Origin: a virus
DNA: 30,358 nucleotides
Direction: 5' to 3' (one strand)
Virus record (IMG/VR): IMGVR_UViG_3300027659_003275
Coordinates: 1-30,358 of that record
Shown here: piece after piece, positions 17,561 through 24,191 of the stretch
Position numbering within the stretch: the stretch's first letter is position 1
Layout: each line of letters opens with the position of its first letter
Notes under the pieces: model-generated
The model's input: only the letters and a program-made list of their open reading frames with translations
Databases searched by the model: none
Told to the model about the DNA's origin: nothing
Program-made: the position numbers and the translations under genes

Positions 17561-18213
17561 AGTTCTGTTAGTTCTCTTCTGATTATGTGTTGTGGATAAT
17601 GAGTGTAGGCTATAACTTCATCTCTGCTGTAGCCTTGTTTGTACATCTCAAAGATGTAACTCTTCCATGAGGAGAGGCCTAGTGCGTTGATTAATAGATG
17701 ATCTATTTCAGAATCACACCAAGGCTCTGTATACTCTTCTATATCCACCACAGGGACGTAGTCAACTTTCTTCCAGGTATTTTGGATTTGATTACGAAGT
17801 TTATATCGGAAGAGCACTGCTGCTACTTGAGCACAGCACCTTGGGTTGGCAAACCCAGTTTTAGATATCCAGTATTTAGACCTTACTAGTTCGATCAATA
17901 AATACTCTAATTCACTTTTCACAGAAGTGCCGCTCCCCTGTAGTGTGGATAGCCAGCTATTTATTAGTTGGCGGGGATCCCCCACTAACTCCAACCCCAT
18001 CATCAGGAATTGCATTTGAGCCCCTGGTAATGGTTTTAGAGTAGTGAGTTCTTCCTGCCATTCATCTAACCAAGGCCCACAGATAAAAAAGAGTTTGTTT
18101 AAACTTCTCGTTTTATCTTTTCTTAGCGCTGACCATTCTTCTTCTAGCTCTTCAAAAGAGCTATTCAGTGGCATCACTTGATGTGGAAAGTCCCTGTTCT
18201 TGTATAGATGCAT
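17536..18213 (-). CDS. Sigma-region-4-like helix-turn-helix protein
   Basis: 225 residues from ATG 18213, preceded by GGAGAGA at good spacing; a later ATG at 18174 is less supported. The N-terminal 160 residues are helical and unrecognised. Residues about 168-222 read as a region-4-type HTH of sigma-70 factors: ALGLSSWKSYIFEMYKQGYS, then RDEVIAYTHYPQHIIRREL, corresponding to the core helix, the turn, and the recognition helix. Regions 2 and 3 are not visible. It could be a divergent phage sigma or middle/late transcription factor; a DNA-binding terminase-small-subunit-like role is an alternative. It overlaps the resolvase gene by 53 bases. Confidence 0.45.
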   Translation of the reverse strand: MHLYKNRDFPHQVMPLNSSFEELEEEWSALRKDKTRSLNKLFFICGPWLDEWQEELTTLKPLPGAQMQFLMMGLELVGDPRQLINSWLSTLQGSGTSVKSELEYLLIELVRSKYWISKTGFANPRCCAQVAAVLFRYKLRNQIQNTWKKVDYVPVVDIEEYTEPWCDSEIDHLLINALGLSSWKSYIFEMYKQGYSRDEVIAYTHYPQHIIRRELTELWNQLNTT

Positions 18214-18586
18214 TATTCTCTCCAGCTAGTCGGTCTGCCAACCAGGCATTGAATAGAATTATCCAATCTCTATATGGCATTGTGACTAACATTTCTTCTC
18301 GGTCGTCTTTAGTAATTACTATTAAAGATCGTTCCTGTAAAGAACTTTTGATATCGGCCTTGCCTTGACGAATTGCATCTTTAATGTTGCAACGGATTTG
18401 TCGTTTGCATTCAATATGAATATCATCAAAGACTGGAGTGAATACATCTGCCTGCTCTGAGGCGCCGGCACGAGTCTGACCCAAGCCACGTTTGAAAGGT
18501 AGCTTCGTACTCTCTGTTAGGAGGTGCGCAATCTCTCTTTCGAAGTTGGCGCCTTTCATTCTGGCACCCTTACCTACACTAGCCAT
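18161..18586 (-). CDS. Holliday-junction-resolvase-like PD-(D/E)XK nuclease
   Basis: 141 residues. Motifs of the PD-(D/E)XK fold are in order: an N-terminal helix with Glu16 (KGANFEREIAHLL), a loop with GQTRAG, then Asp47 (EQADVFT) and E59-x-K61 (HIECKRQ). This is the pattern of archaeal-Hjc or phage resolvase-like and VRR-related nucleases of the same size. The probable role is resolution of branched DNA during replication, recombination or packaging. It starts in a TAATG overlap with the ClpP-like gene. The catalytic set appears intact; the junction specificity is inferred. Confidence 0.7.
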   Translation of the reverse strand: MASVGKGARMKGANFEREIAHLLTESTKLPFKRGLGQTRAGASEQADVFTPVFDDIHIECKRQIRCNIKDAIRQGKADIKSSLQERSLIVITKDDREEMLVTMPYRDWIILFNAWLADRLAGENNASIQEQGLSTSSDATE

Positions 18587-19245
18587 TACTCTACTCTTAA
18601 ATTTAGTTTTGGTTTCTTGGGGTACTCAATAATTTCATCAATGATTTTCAGATCTTTAGCTTCCTGAGCACTGAAGTAGACTGAAGTTTTTCCGGCGAAG
18701 TGTTTATTCCAGTTGGTTTTACTGATCTTGGTACGCTTGCGGATAACCTCATTCATTGTTTCAAGACTCCAGGCGTAGCTCTGTAAAGATACAGCAGCTT
18801 CAGTCAATGAATTGTTTTCGTTGACACCAATTGGTTCATGATAGAAGAATCTGCTGTTAGGGAAGGAGAGCCGAAGGTCTCCAGCCTGAGCGAGCACAAA
18901 TCCCCCTGAGAAAGCCATGCCCTGAGTAAGTGTGATAATAGGGCAGGTCACAGCACGAAGCATGTCGTAGATGGCCATAACCTGTATGATATCTCCACCA
19001 GGACTGTTGATAACTACCTTGATGAAATCATCACTCTCTGCTGCTAGTCGCTCCACTTGAGAGCAGATAGCGGAACCCATCACGGGCTCAATGGTGCCTC
19101 CGACAAGTACTGTGCGTGTACCCGGGCCGAACCCAACTAGAGTTGTTGGAGTCCAGTTGTCCGGACCGTCACCGGGGGTACCTTCTAGCTCTTCCTCTGG
19201 TTCACCTTCACACTCGTCTACTTTATTTAACATTTTTAATTTCAC
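18586..19245 (-). CDS. ClpP-like serine protease
   Basis: 219 residues; the GTG start at 19245 has AGGAGAT upstream and forms a GTGA overlap with the preceding gene. An acidic N-terminal extension of about 38 residues precedes the ClpP/crotonase-like domain: VVINSPGGD at 78-85, the nucleophile Ser113 in GMAFSGGF, and His136 in FFYHEP. In E. coli ClpP the third triad member precedes the FLSAPEA segment; the equivalent position here (before YFSAQEA) is Ser188, so the Asp is apparently missing or moved. Phage ClpP-like enzymes often serve as capsid maturation proteases, but this gene lies among nucleases, not capsid genes. A Clp-like regulatory role is equally possible. Confidence 0.8.
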   Translation of the reverse strand: MKLKMLNKVDECEGEPEEELEGTPGDGPDNWTPTTLVGFGPGTRTVLVGGTIEPVMGSAICSQVERLAAESDDFIKVVINSPGGDIIQVMAIYDMLRAVTCPIITLTQGMAFSGGFVLAQAGDLRLSFPNSRFFYHEPIGVNENNSLTEAAVSLQSYAWSLETMNEVIRKRTKISKTNWNKHFAGKTSVYFSAQEAKDLKIIDEIIEYPKKPKLNLRVE

Positions 19246-19679
19246 TCTGTATCTCCTGAGAGTAATAGCTCTTTCAATCTTTCGGCTGTTAGTTTTCCAG
19301 CTTCTTTGTATGAAATTACTTTATAAGTAAGCTCACTCTCTTCTGCTGCTGTTTGTTTATCGTGATCCCTTACTTTGCTTTTCAAGAAATCCTTATGGGC
19401 TATATTGTATTCTTTGTTTCCTCGGTTGGTGAACTTATAGTGTTGTGCACCATGAAGTTCTACAACCATGCCTAGATTTTCAATATACCAATCGAATCTA
19501 TGGTTGGGGCTATAATAGCCTGGACATAAATCTTTTACAGGTACTTCCTGATAGCATTTCAGGCGTTTAAAGAACGGATCGGTAGCGAAGATTTTACGGA
19601 CTTCATTATGGAAGTTGGAGTTACCTTCTATGATTTCAAATTGTGTTTGCCAGTGAGTTCTAGGGAGAGATTTTGACAT
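19242..19679 (-). CDS. Small nuclease-like protein (Vsr/DUF559/PD-(D/E)XK-like)
   Basis: 145 residues from ATG 19679, which has GGAGAG upstream; the longer open frame 5' of this overlaps another gene and is not coding. The core FDWYIENLGMVVELHGAQHY followed by about 20 residues and DFLKSKVRDHDKQTAAEES resembles the D...ExH-x-x-QHY plus R-D-x-x-K pattern of Vsr/EDxHD and DUF559-type endonucleases, many of which are free-standing homing enzymes. It ends in the GTGA overlap with the protease gene. A repair or mobility nuclease role is inferred; which family is uncertain. Confidence 0.55.
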   Translation of the reverse strand: MSKSLPRTHWQTQFEIIEGNSNFHNEVRKIFATDPFFKRLKCYQEVPVKDLCPGYYSPNHRFDWYIENLGMVVELHGAQHYKFTNRGNKEYNIAHKDFLKSKVRDHDKQTAAEESELTYKVISYKEAGKLTAERLKELLLSGDTE

Positions 19680-19962
19680 GCTTAAACTCTCCGAGAGATA
19701 GACAGCCTCGATCGCGCAAGAACAAATACAAGTCCTGCCAGAGAGAGTCGTCTTCAATTCTCTTGAAGCATCCTGGGTGATGTATATCGACTTCTTCAAT
19801 ATACGTTTTAGTGTGTTTGAATTTATGAGTAAAGCACACATACTCATTGAAGCCACGTTTAATCGTGGCGAGGTGTATCCAAGGGCCGCCCTTAAAGATA
19901 TTAGAGGGCAGTTCCTGACGCACATCATTTACTAGAATAAAATCAGTTCCGAATGAACTCAT
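19660..19962 (-). CDS. Hypothetical protein
   Basis: 100 residues. The start ATG has a strong GGGAG site just upstream, within the end of the Cas4-like gene, and its 3' end overlaps the nuclease gene by 20 bases. It contains TYIEEVDIHHPGCFKRIEDD, with adjacent His and one Cys, but no complete metal site. Probably a compact cytoplasmic alpha/beta protein. Not recognised. Confidence 0.5.
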   Translation of the reverse strand: MSSFGTDFILVNDVRQELPSNIFKGGPWIHLATIKRGFNEYVCFTHKFKHTKTYIEEVDIHHPGCFKRIEDDSLWQDLYLFLRDRGCLSLGEFKHVKISP

Positions 19963-20704
19963 CTTTTCTCCCGGGAAAGCAGTTTAGTTTAAAAGGACAC
20001 CGATACGCACAAGGTACTATGGGGTAGTGGTATCCTGTTTCAAGAGCCATTACTACTCTTTCAGTCGACTTAAGTTGAACCCCTGTATAGTCTGTGTCTC
20101 TTATTTCAGATATAGTAACCTCTCCAGAAGAGTTAATTTGAAACGCTATTATAGTGACTGTTGGTCTACTATGGTGCTTGGTCCCAAACTGAGCTACAGT
20201 ATTCATTTGTAAGTACAAGACTGGGTCAGTTTCTACACTATGATTATAAGCATATGGCGTGAAGAATGGCACAACCAATTCTTTATTTTTTTGACGACGG
20301 AATATACCACTTACGTGTAGATCTATTGGGGTCTTCGAGACGACAACACGATGAGAGAGAGCCCCAATAACAGGTATAAGCTCTGTGGGATTCAAGGCTA
20401 ACCATATAGCGTGTAGGGCATAGGTAGCCGCGCGAAGGAACTCCTGAGACTCAATAGGAGAGAACTTCTCATCTATGTTCTCAGCGACCCAGATGCGTCG
20501 TAGAGCGCTCTTAAAAGAAAGCGCAGGGTTAGTAATAGGCTCTCGTAGAGAGTAAGCAATCATATACTCTACGGTCTTCCGAACTATAGACTGAACTATA
20601 GTCTCTTCTACAAGACCCCCATAATGAAAGAACTGAGAGCACTTCACGAATGCTCTCAGTTCCGATTCCTTTAGGACTTTGCCTAAGGTAATGACCTCTT
20701 GCAC
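19943..20704 (-). CDS. Cas4/RecB-like iron-staple protein, probably catalytically inactive
   Basis: 253 residues from GTG 20704, which follows the previous stop by one base; an ATG at 20749 would give a longer form overlapping the previous gene. Cas4/AddB-type signs: an N-terminal ELRAFVKCSQFFHYGG block (single Cys before an aromatic YGG) and a C-terminal CAYRCPFKLNCFP cluster, together four Cys as in the 4Fe-4S staple. In the nuclease core, where Cas4-like enzymes have GxxD followed by (D/E)xK, the text is SKTPIDLHVSGIFRRQKN then LVVPFF; no (D/E)xK is apparent. It may bind DNA or act as a structural partner of another nuclease. Divergence rather than loss cannot be excluded. Confidence 0.55.
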   Translation of the reverse strand: MQEVITLGKVLKESELRAFVKCSQFFHYGGLVEETIVQSIVRKTVEYMIAYSLREPITNPALSFKSALRRIWVAENIDEKFSPIESQEFLRAATYALHAIWLALNPTELIPVIGALSHRVVVSKTPIDLHVSGIFRRQKNKELVVPFFTPYAYNHSVETDPVLYLQMNTVAQFGTKHHSRPTVTIIAFQINSSGEVTISEIRDTDYTGVQLKSTERVVMALETGYHYPIVPCAYRCPFKLNCFPGRKDEFIRN

Positions 20705-20705
20705 G

Positions 20706-21029
20706 TTAAGACCAAGGGTTTGCTTTTGCCTTAGGGGACTTCGCCTCATCGGCAAGTATAGACTTGGAGATATGCTCGTTTAGAAACACGCGCTCAATGG
20801 CGTATTCCTTTTCTCTTGCTGTTTCAAGAGTCATATCTAGATAGGGTTCTTGACCTTTAATAGTCTTAATCCTTGCATTGAACTTAAGTATCCCCCGAGA
20901 CATGAGAGCACCCCGGAGTTTATCTCCGGCATAAGTCAACATAGTTGGGCCAGTCTCAAGCCAATAGAATGTACGGTTAGCTCGAATCCATACGCCCCAA
21001 ATTTCAGACGGCGGTTTATTTCCTATCAT
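20706..21029 (-). CDS. Hypothetical protein
   Basis: 107 residues from ATG 21029, in a TAATG overlap with the cupin-like gene; the open frame 5' of this is not used. It contains IWGVWIRANRTFYWLETGP and a basic segment with KFNARIKTIKGQ. The C-terminus is Lys/Pro-rich. No known motif. It is coupled to the Cas4-like gene one base downstream. Confidence 0.5.
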   Translation of the reverse strand: MIGNKPPSEIWGVWIRANRTFYWLETGPTMLTYAGDKLRGALMSRGILKFNARIKTIKGQEPYLDMTLETAREKEYAIERVFLNEHISKSILADEAKSPKAKANPWS

Positions 21030-21535
21030 TATGCACCTAATGTAATTGTGTCGTAATCCGAGTAATTTGGATCTGTAATAATTAGAAGCTGACTCGGGAC
21101 ATAGCTTCCAAATCTGTGAATCAGACCCGGAGGAATGAGCCACCCAACCCCTGGGGTCAAAGAGTATCTATAGAAAGTCTTCTCAGAGTATACCTCTAGG
21201 ATAATCACGCCCCCGAGGACTATCAACCTCTTCTCATTTTTAGTGTTGTACATAAGCGGAGTAGACTTTCCAGCTTCAAAGGAAGATATCCTCACAGAAG
21301 GAGAGTCATCCGAATAAGTAAGTTCAGAGCCCCAAGGAAGACCTTCATAGAAAGGAAGGATCTTCCCAGTAACACTCTTTCCAGCAAAGTGAGAAGCAGA
21401 GATACAGGGACCGAGAGAAGAGTTCTCTTCAGGATCCTCTAATGGGTTAATCACCTGAAGAGTCTCAGGGGAGAGATTCGCAAGACGAATCTCCTCAAGG
21501 TCTAATTCAGGGAAAGTAAATTCAAGAGTTTTCAC
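21029..21535 (-). CDS. Cupin-like protein
   Basis: 168 residues, starting with GTG 21535 inside the end of the preceding gene. Residues about 98-155 match a cupin barrel half: KRLIVLGGVIILEV, a strand with FYRYSLTPG, then GWLIPPGLIHRFGS, the typical G-x5-PxxxxH closing motif. Cupins bind metal ions or sugars; phosphomannose-isomerase-type C-terminal domains have this pattern. Only the closing His is clear, so catalysis is uncertain. It is in a run of small early genes and no pathway partner is visible. Confidence 0.5.
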   Translation of the reverse strand: MKTLEFTFPELDLEEIRLANLSPETLQVINPLEDPEENSSLGPCISASHFAGKSVTGKILPFYEGLPWGSELTYSDDSPSVRISSFEAGKSTPLMYNTKNEKRLIVLGGVIILEVYSEKTFYRYSLTPGVGWLIPPGLIHRFGSYVPSQLLIITDPNYSDYDTITLGA

Positions 21536-21797
21536 GAAGTATCCGGGGTGAACGACCGCCGATAGAGGTAAGCTCTATCTTGGTATCGTCCTGAAGGAGT
21601 AAGTAAGGAGTGTAACCGAAGAGACTCATACAAAAGGCGGGACCACCTTGATGAGAGTATCCAGTGCCCATAGCCCGGGACTTCTTTAGATTGCCCCAGG
21701 AGTCCGAGTACCAAACGGTATCACCGGGGTAAACTTCCTGGCTATTCACATCGAGACAAAGGACTTGAGGAACGAAGTCAGAGTGACCATCAGACAT
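21522..21797 (-). CDS. Hypothetical protein
   Basis: 91 residues with GGGAG about ten bases before the ATG. It begins FVPQVLCLDVNSQEVYPGDT and continues with VWYSDSWGNLKKSR, the look of a small SH3-like or KOW-like beta barrel with a Pro-Gly-Asp turn. Not assigned to a family. Overlaps the next gene by 14 bases. Confidence 0.5.
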   Translation of the reverse strand: MSDGHSDFVPQVLCLDVNSQEVYPGDTVWYSDSWGNLKKSRAMGTGYSHQGGPAFCMSLFGYTPYLLLQDDTKIELTSIGGRSPRILRENS

Positions 21798-21817
21798 CTA
21801 TCTTTAACTCCCTAAGT

Positions 21818-22006
21818 CTAATATTCATGTTCATAGTCTCCTTCGTCTCTCATGCGTTCGAGTTCCTCAATCTGAGCCGAAAGCTCATCGAGTTCCTCGG
21901 CTTCATCTATACCTCGGCCGCCAAGAACATTAACAAAAACGTCCATGAGGCTCGTGTACTCCATGCGAAGTGTGCGAAGCTCTTCTGTTATTTCATCTCG
22001 CGTCAT
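21818..22006 (-). CDS. Small acidic helical protein
   Basis: 62 residues. It is acidic and helical (MTRDEITEELRTLRMEYTSL and AQIEELERMRDEGDYEHEY). The start lies inside the end of the preceding gene (14-base overlap). No further function can be read from it. Confidence 0.45.
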   Translation of the reverse strand: MTRDEITEELRTLRMEYTSLMDVFVNVLGGRGIDEAEELDELSAQIEELERMRDEGDYEHEY

Positions 22007-22292
22007 CAGTAACTACCGGCTGTATCCAATACCCAGTACTTTCTAGTCTGGGTATATATCGTTTAGACATAATACTTTCAATTGAAAGTACCTTTGTGGG
22101 ATTAAGTGTGTCCTCGGCATAATAGATGCCCTCTGCTTCGTCGCGGCAATCCCAAATGCCTGAGATGTACTGTTCATTGGTTTCCTCATCTATGGAAATT
22201 TCCATAGCCAGGCCCAGGGGGTGGAGGAAGAGCCTATTGAGTTCATGGAGATAACCAGTATCTCTAAACTCTTTAATATTCATATATTTCAT
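21993..22292 (-). CDS. Conserved-type phage hypothetical protein
   Basis: 99 residues from ATG 22292 (a second ATG at 22283 is also possible; GGCGAGA lies upstream). The pattern MNIKEFRDTGYLHELNRLF, HPLGLAMEI and ISGIWDCRDEAEGIYY resembles a family of uncharacterised proteins found in many tailed phages. It is about the usual size for such proteins. Function is unknown. Confidence 0.6.
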   Translation of the reverse strand: MKYMNIKEFRDTGYLHELNRLFLHPLGLAMEISIDEETNEQYISGIWDCRDEAEGIYYAEDTLNPTKVLSIESIMSKRYIPRLESTGYWIQPVVTDDAR

Positions 22293-22297
22293 TTTAT

Positions 22298-22390
22298 TTA
22301 TATCTCGCCAAAGAACTTTAGTAATAGGAAAAAGGCTAGCACCGCGGCGAGCCCTAATCCGCAACAAAGTCCACCAAGAAATGTTAGCAT
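22298..22390 (-). CDS. 30-residue single-pass membrane peptide
   Basis: A short open frame with ATG at 22390 and TAA at 22298-22300, preceded by AAAAGGAAATTAG, a good ribosome-binding site. The peptide has 30 residues, nearly all hydrophobic and Gly-rich (LTFLGGLCCGLGLAAVLAFF) with a short C-terminal KFFGEI. It is predicted to be a single membrane helix. Tiny membrane peptides of this kind are common in early regions of phages; function is unknown. Confidence 0.45.
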   Translation of the reverse strand: MLTFLGGLCCGLGLAAVLAFFLLLKFFGEI

Positions 22391-22410
22391 CTAATTTCCT
22401 TTTAGTTTAA

Positions 22411-22620
22411 TTATACCGGGGGGTCGGGGAGTTTAGGAAGGCGAAGGAACCAAATAGGGTCTTCACCATCACAATAGCTCCCGTCAATAACGAGAAAGCT
22501 TGTATCCTTCAGCCGGGTGATATGTCCGATGCGGCCATCGTCATTCATCCCCCAGCTAAACAGGACAGTTTCTCTATTTAGCGGCTCTGTGTCAGAGACC
22601 CTCAACCATCTACACTCCAT
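22411..22620 (-). CDS. DUF551-like hypothetical protein
   Basis: 69 residues from ATG 22620, with AAAAGGAAAAAG upstream; a longer frame 5' of this is rejected. It starts CRWLRVSDTEPLNRETVLFS and ends PIWFLRLPKLPDPP. This fits the shape of phage DUF551 proteins, which begin with a W-x-x-x-x-x-P pattern and end with W-x-x-LPxPP. The domain has no assigned biochemical role. Confidence 0.55.
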   Translation of the reverse strand: MECRWLRVSDTEPLNRETVLFSWGMNDDGRIGHITRLKDTSFLVIDGSYCDGEDPIWFLRLPKLPDPPV

Positions 22621-22636
22621 AGCTTTTTCCTTTTGA

Positions 22637-22726
22637 TTAAGGATGTGGGGCGGGGATGGAGGCAATAAACAGGGCGAGAGCCACTGCAAGCCCTACAACT
22701 ATTACAGATAAGATAAATTCAATCAT
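22637..22726 (-). CDS. 29-residue single-pass membrane peptide
   Basis: ATG at 22726 and TAA at 22637-22639. The peptide starts MIEFILSVIVVGLAVALALF and ends in a Pro-rich tail (SIPAPHP). It is one hydrophobic helix, analogous to the 30-residue peptide 250 bases downstream. The ribosome-binding site is weak (AGAGAA), inside the leader motif described at 22731-22753. Confidence 0.4.
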   Translation of the reverse strand: MIEFILSVIVVGLAVALALFIASIPAPHP

Positions 22727-22730
22727 TCAG

Positions 22731-22753
22731 TTTCTCTATTTTTATGTTTGTGT
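22731..22753 (-). promoter_or_regulatory. Leader motif copy 1
   Basis: On the - strand, ACACAAACATAAAAATAGAG followed by AAACTG then the ATG of the 29-residue peptide. The text closely matches a leader upstream of the exonuclease and, more loosely, one upstream of the primase gene. It may be a shared ribosome-loading or expression element; the match may also be chance. Confidence 0.35.
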
Positions 22754-22758
22754 GAATA

Positions 22759-22929
22759 TTACCCTCCGCCCTCAGGATACGTATTATCGTGAAGATAGAA
22801 GATATAGAGCGAGAAGAAGTTTGGCCCAAATTGACCGGCCAGGAAATCGGCTATAGGCAGGACCGGATGAATAATACAGTTATGGACCACGGACCAGAAG
22901 TACCATGTGAGACCACGGGGGCTACTCAT
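22759..22929 (-). CDS. Small membrane-associated phage protein
   Basis: 56 residues from ATG 22929, in an ATGA overlap with the preceding gene, which decides this start over a longer frame. The segment WYFWSVVHNCIIHPVLPIAD is similar to short phage proteins with a VHNxxxHPLL pattern followed by a C-terminal LHD (here FYLHDNT). One or two hydrophobic stretches suggest membrane association. Function is unknown. Confidence 0.5.
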   Translation of the reverse strand: MSSPRGLTWYFWSVVHNCIIHPVLPIADFLAGQFGPNFFSLYIFYLHDNTYPEGGG

Positions 22930-23165
22930 AGGACACCGTAACAGATAAAAAATCCAAACCAACAGAAACATCTATAATGTGAATGTGATTTAGGAAGGAT
23001 CTTGGAAACATATTGAGGGCGCCAAGACAAAGGCATTTCATGGTCATGCCCCCAACCGGCTACCGTAGCCCAGCCATTTGGGATGTTCCCCACGCCGAAG
23101 GAAGCTTCCCATGCGCCATCTTTATTAGGACCAAAGGCATAAAGTATTCTGTAATTTTCTAGCAT
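22926..23165 (-). CDS. Hypothetical protein
   Basis: 79 residues. N-terminal half is Trp/Gly-rich (GAWEASFGVGNIPNGWATVA), the C-terminus aromatic and Cys-containing (YRCFCWFGFFICYG). Start overlaps the preceding gene by 7 bases and stop overlaps the following ATG. These junctions are the main support. Not recognised. Confidence 0.45.
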   Translation of the reverse strand: MLENYRILYAFGPNKDGAWEASFGVGNIPNGWATVAGWGHDHEMPLSWRPQYVSKILPKSHSHYRCFCWFGFFICYGVL

Positions 23166-23437
23166 GTTTGAACTTCTTTCTCTAAATATATTTTCATAAT
23201 ATCGAGCAGTTGGTTGTAGTCCATCTCTGGGATAGCTTGCAGTTCTTTTACAAAGAACTGCTCATCGCAGAAATCGCTAGAAAGATATTCACTAATTATT
23301 TCGACCTCTCTAGGAGTTAGCATCTCTCTGAAATAAGAGACTACAATCACTTTTCTTGCGGTATCAAGGTCAGGAACGACTACTCTAATTTTTGTTTTTG
23401 TGACTGTAATAGTATCTACGGAGTATGGGTAACTCAT
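23159..23437 (-). CDS. Hypothetical protein
   Basis: 92 residues in an ATGA overlap with the exonuclease gene. An N-terminal beta part (TITVTKTKIRVVVPDLDT) and helical C-terminal part (NQLLDIMKIYLEKEVQTC). No family recognised. Position suggests co-translation with the exonuclease. Confidence 0.5.
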   Translation of the reverse strand: MSYPYSVDTITVTKTKIRVVVPDLDTARKVIVVSYFREMLTPREVEIISEYLSSDFCDEQFFVKELQAIPEMDYNQLLDIMKIYLEKEVQTC

Positions 23438-23985
23438 ATCAATCCTTGTTCTTTGTAGAATCTCTCAACTAGTTCTATTTGTGCTCTACAATCTGCCAAC
23501 GGGTTATGCAGATTGGGATTCTCCGGGAAACTTTTATCCTTTAAGAATTCTCTGATAGTCCGAACATCACGCCATTCGCGGAACTTCCATGGAGGGGCTA
23601 CGGAGAACTCTTTATAAAGTCCAGTCATGATTGTTTCATCGAAGTTAGGTGAGTTACCCCACCATATAGCTTGATCCCAGGTACCAGGCCCATAAATGAC
23701 TGGGTTTACTCCCCAGCTCAACTCTTTAAGAGCTTGTAGCGTAGGGGTGCGGCGAGAGGGGATAGCCCAATGTGCTGCAGCTTCAGGTCGCTGTTTCATC
23801 CACCATTGAATAGTGGCGAAGTCTGCCTTTCGGTTTGGCTGGTCATCAGGGTCGAGTATCCATAGACTCTCTCGCTGGATCCCTCCCCCTGGCCTAAAGG
23901 CGACCAGGGCTATAGAGACCACAGAAGCGACTCTTGTATCTTGGCTCAGAGTTTCTATATCAAGCATGAAGTGTTGTGTTATCAT
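23434..23985 (-). CDS. DEDDh 3'-5' exonuclease (DexA/Rv2179c-like)
   Basis: 183 residues. All five catalytic positions are visible: D9-x-E11 in MLDIETL, D104 in GTWDQAIWW, and H160 and D165 in HNPLADCRAQIELV, the ExoIII DEDDh signature (His five residues before the last Asp). The overall size and pattern resemble the phage T4 DexA and Rv2179c-like exoribonuclease family. It should degrade single-stranded DNA or RNA from the 3' end, perhaps recycling host nucleic acid. Start forms an ATGA overlap with the preceding small frame, and the stop overlaps the next gene. Confidence 0.8.
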   Translation of the reverse strand: MITQHFMLDIETLSQDTRVASVVSIALVAFRPGGGIQRESLWILDPDDQPNRKADFATIQWWMKQRPEAAAHWAIPSRRTPTLQALKELSWGVNPVIYGPGTWDQAIWWGNSPNFDETIMTGLYKEFSVAPPWKFREWRDVRTIREFLKDKSFPENPNLHNPLADCRAQIELVERFYKEQGLI

Positions 23986-24191
23986 TCTGTTGGTTTCTCT
24001 ATTTTCATATGTTTGTAGGTATGATACTGGGCTGAAAGTTGTGAAGTTGTAGAAGAGTTTCCTTTATTTAAACAAGTAGCGAACCAGACATCGCCCAATC
24101 TATATACAAAATTAAGTGTTATGTATGGCCAACCCCCTTGGTCTTCAGAGTAGAACCAGTAGTAGCCTTTCTCTTTAGGGTGTCCGTTAAT
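23982..24191 (-). CDS. Coding-like frame without a standard start codon
   Basis: Directly after thyX, a frame of 69 codons runs without stop from 24191 to a TGA overlapping the exonuclease ATG (ATGA). Translated text looks like protein: KEKGYYWFYSEDQGGWPYIT, then NFVYRLGDVWFAT. The frame is bounded upstream by TAG, and no ATG, GTG or early TTG is available; the first codon is ATT, overlapping the thyX stop (ATTAA). It may start at ATT by re-initiation from thyX, be a C-terminal extension reached by frameshift, or be a remnant. No clear Shine-Dalgarno precedes the ATT. Confidence 0.45.
   Translation of the reverse strand: MNGHPKEKGYYWFYSEDQGGWPYITLNFVYRLGDVWFATCLNKGNSSTTSQLSAQYHTYKHMKIEKPTE
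23994..24018 (-). promoter_or_regulatory. Leader motif copy 2
   Basis: On the - strand, CTACAAACATATGAAAATAG then AGAAA, just before the exonuclease ATG, sharing ACAAACATA and AAAATAGAGAAAC with copy 1. It lies inside the coding-like frame that ends at 23982, so the conservation is at nucleotide level. Confidence 0.35.

Noticed and set aside
19680-19928. N-terminal 83 codons of the long frame containing the small nuclease
   Set aside because: They overlap another gene and read as non-protein sequence; the ATG at 19679 has a good Shine-Dalgarno.
22389-22410. Promoter with TATAAT in the gap before the 30-residue peptide
   Set aside because: A -10-like TATAAT is present, but there is no convincing -35 hexamer or extended -10, and it overlaps a stop codon.
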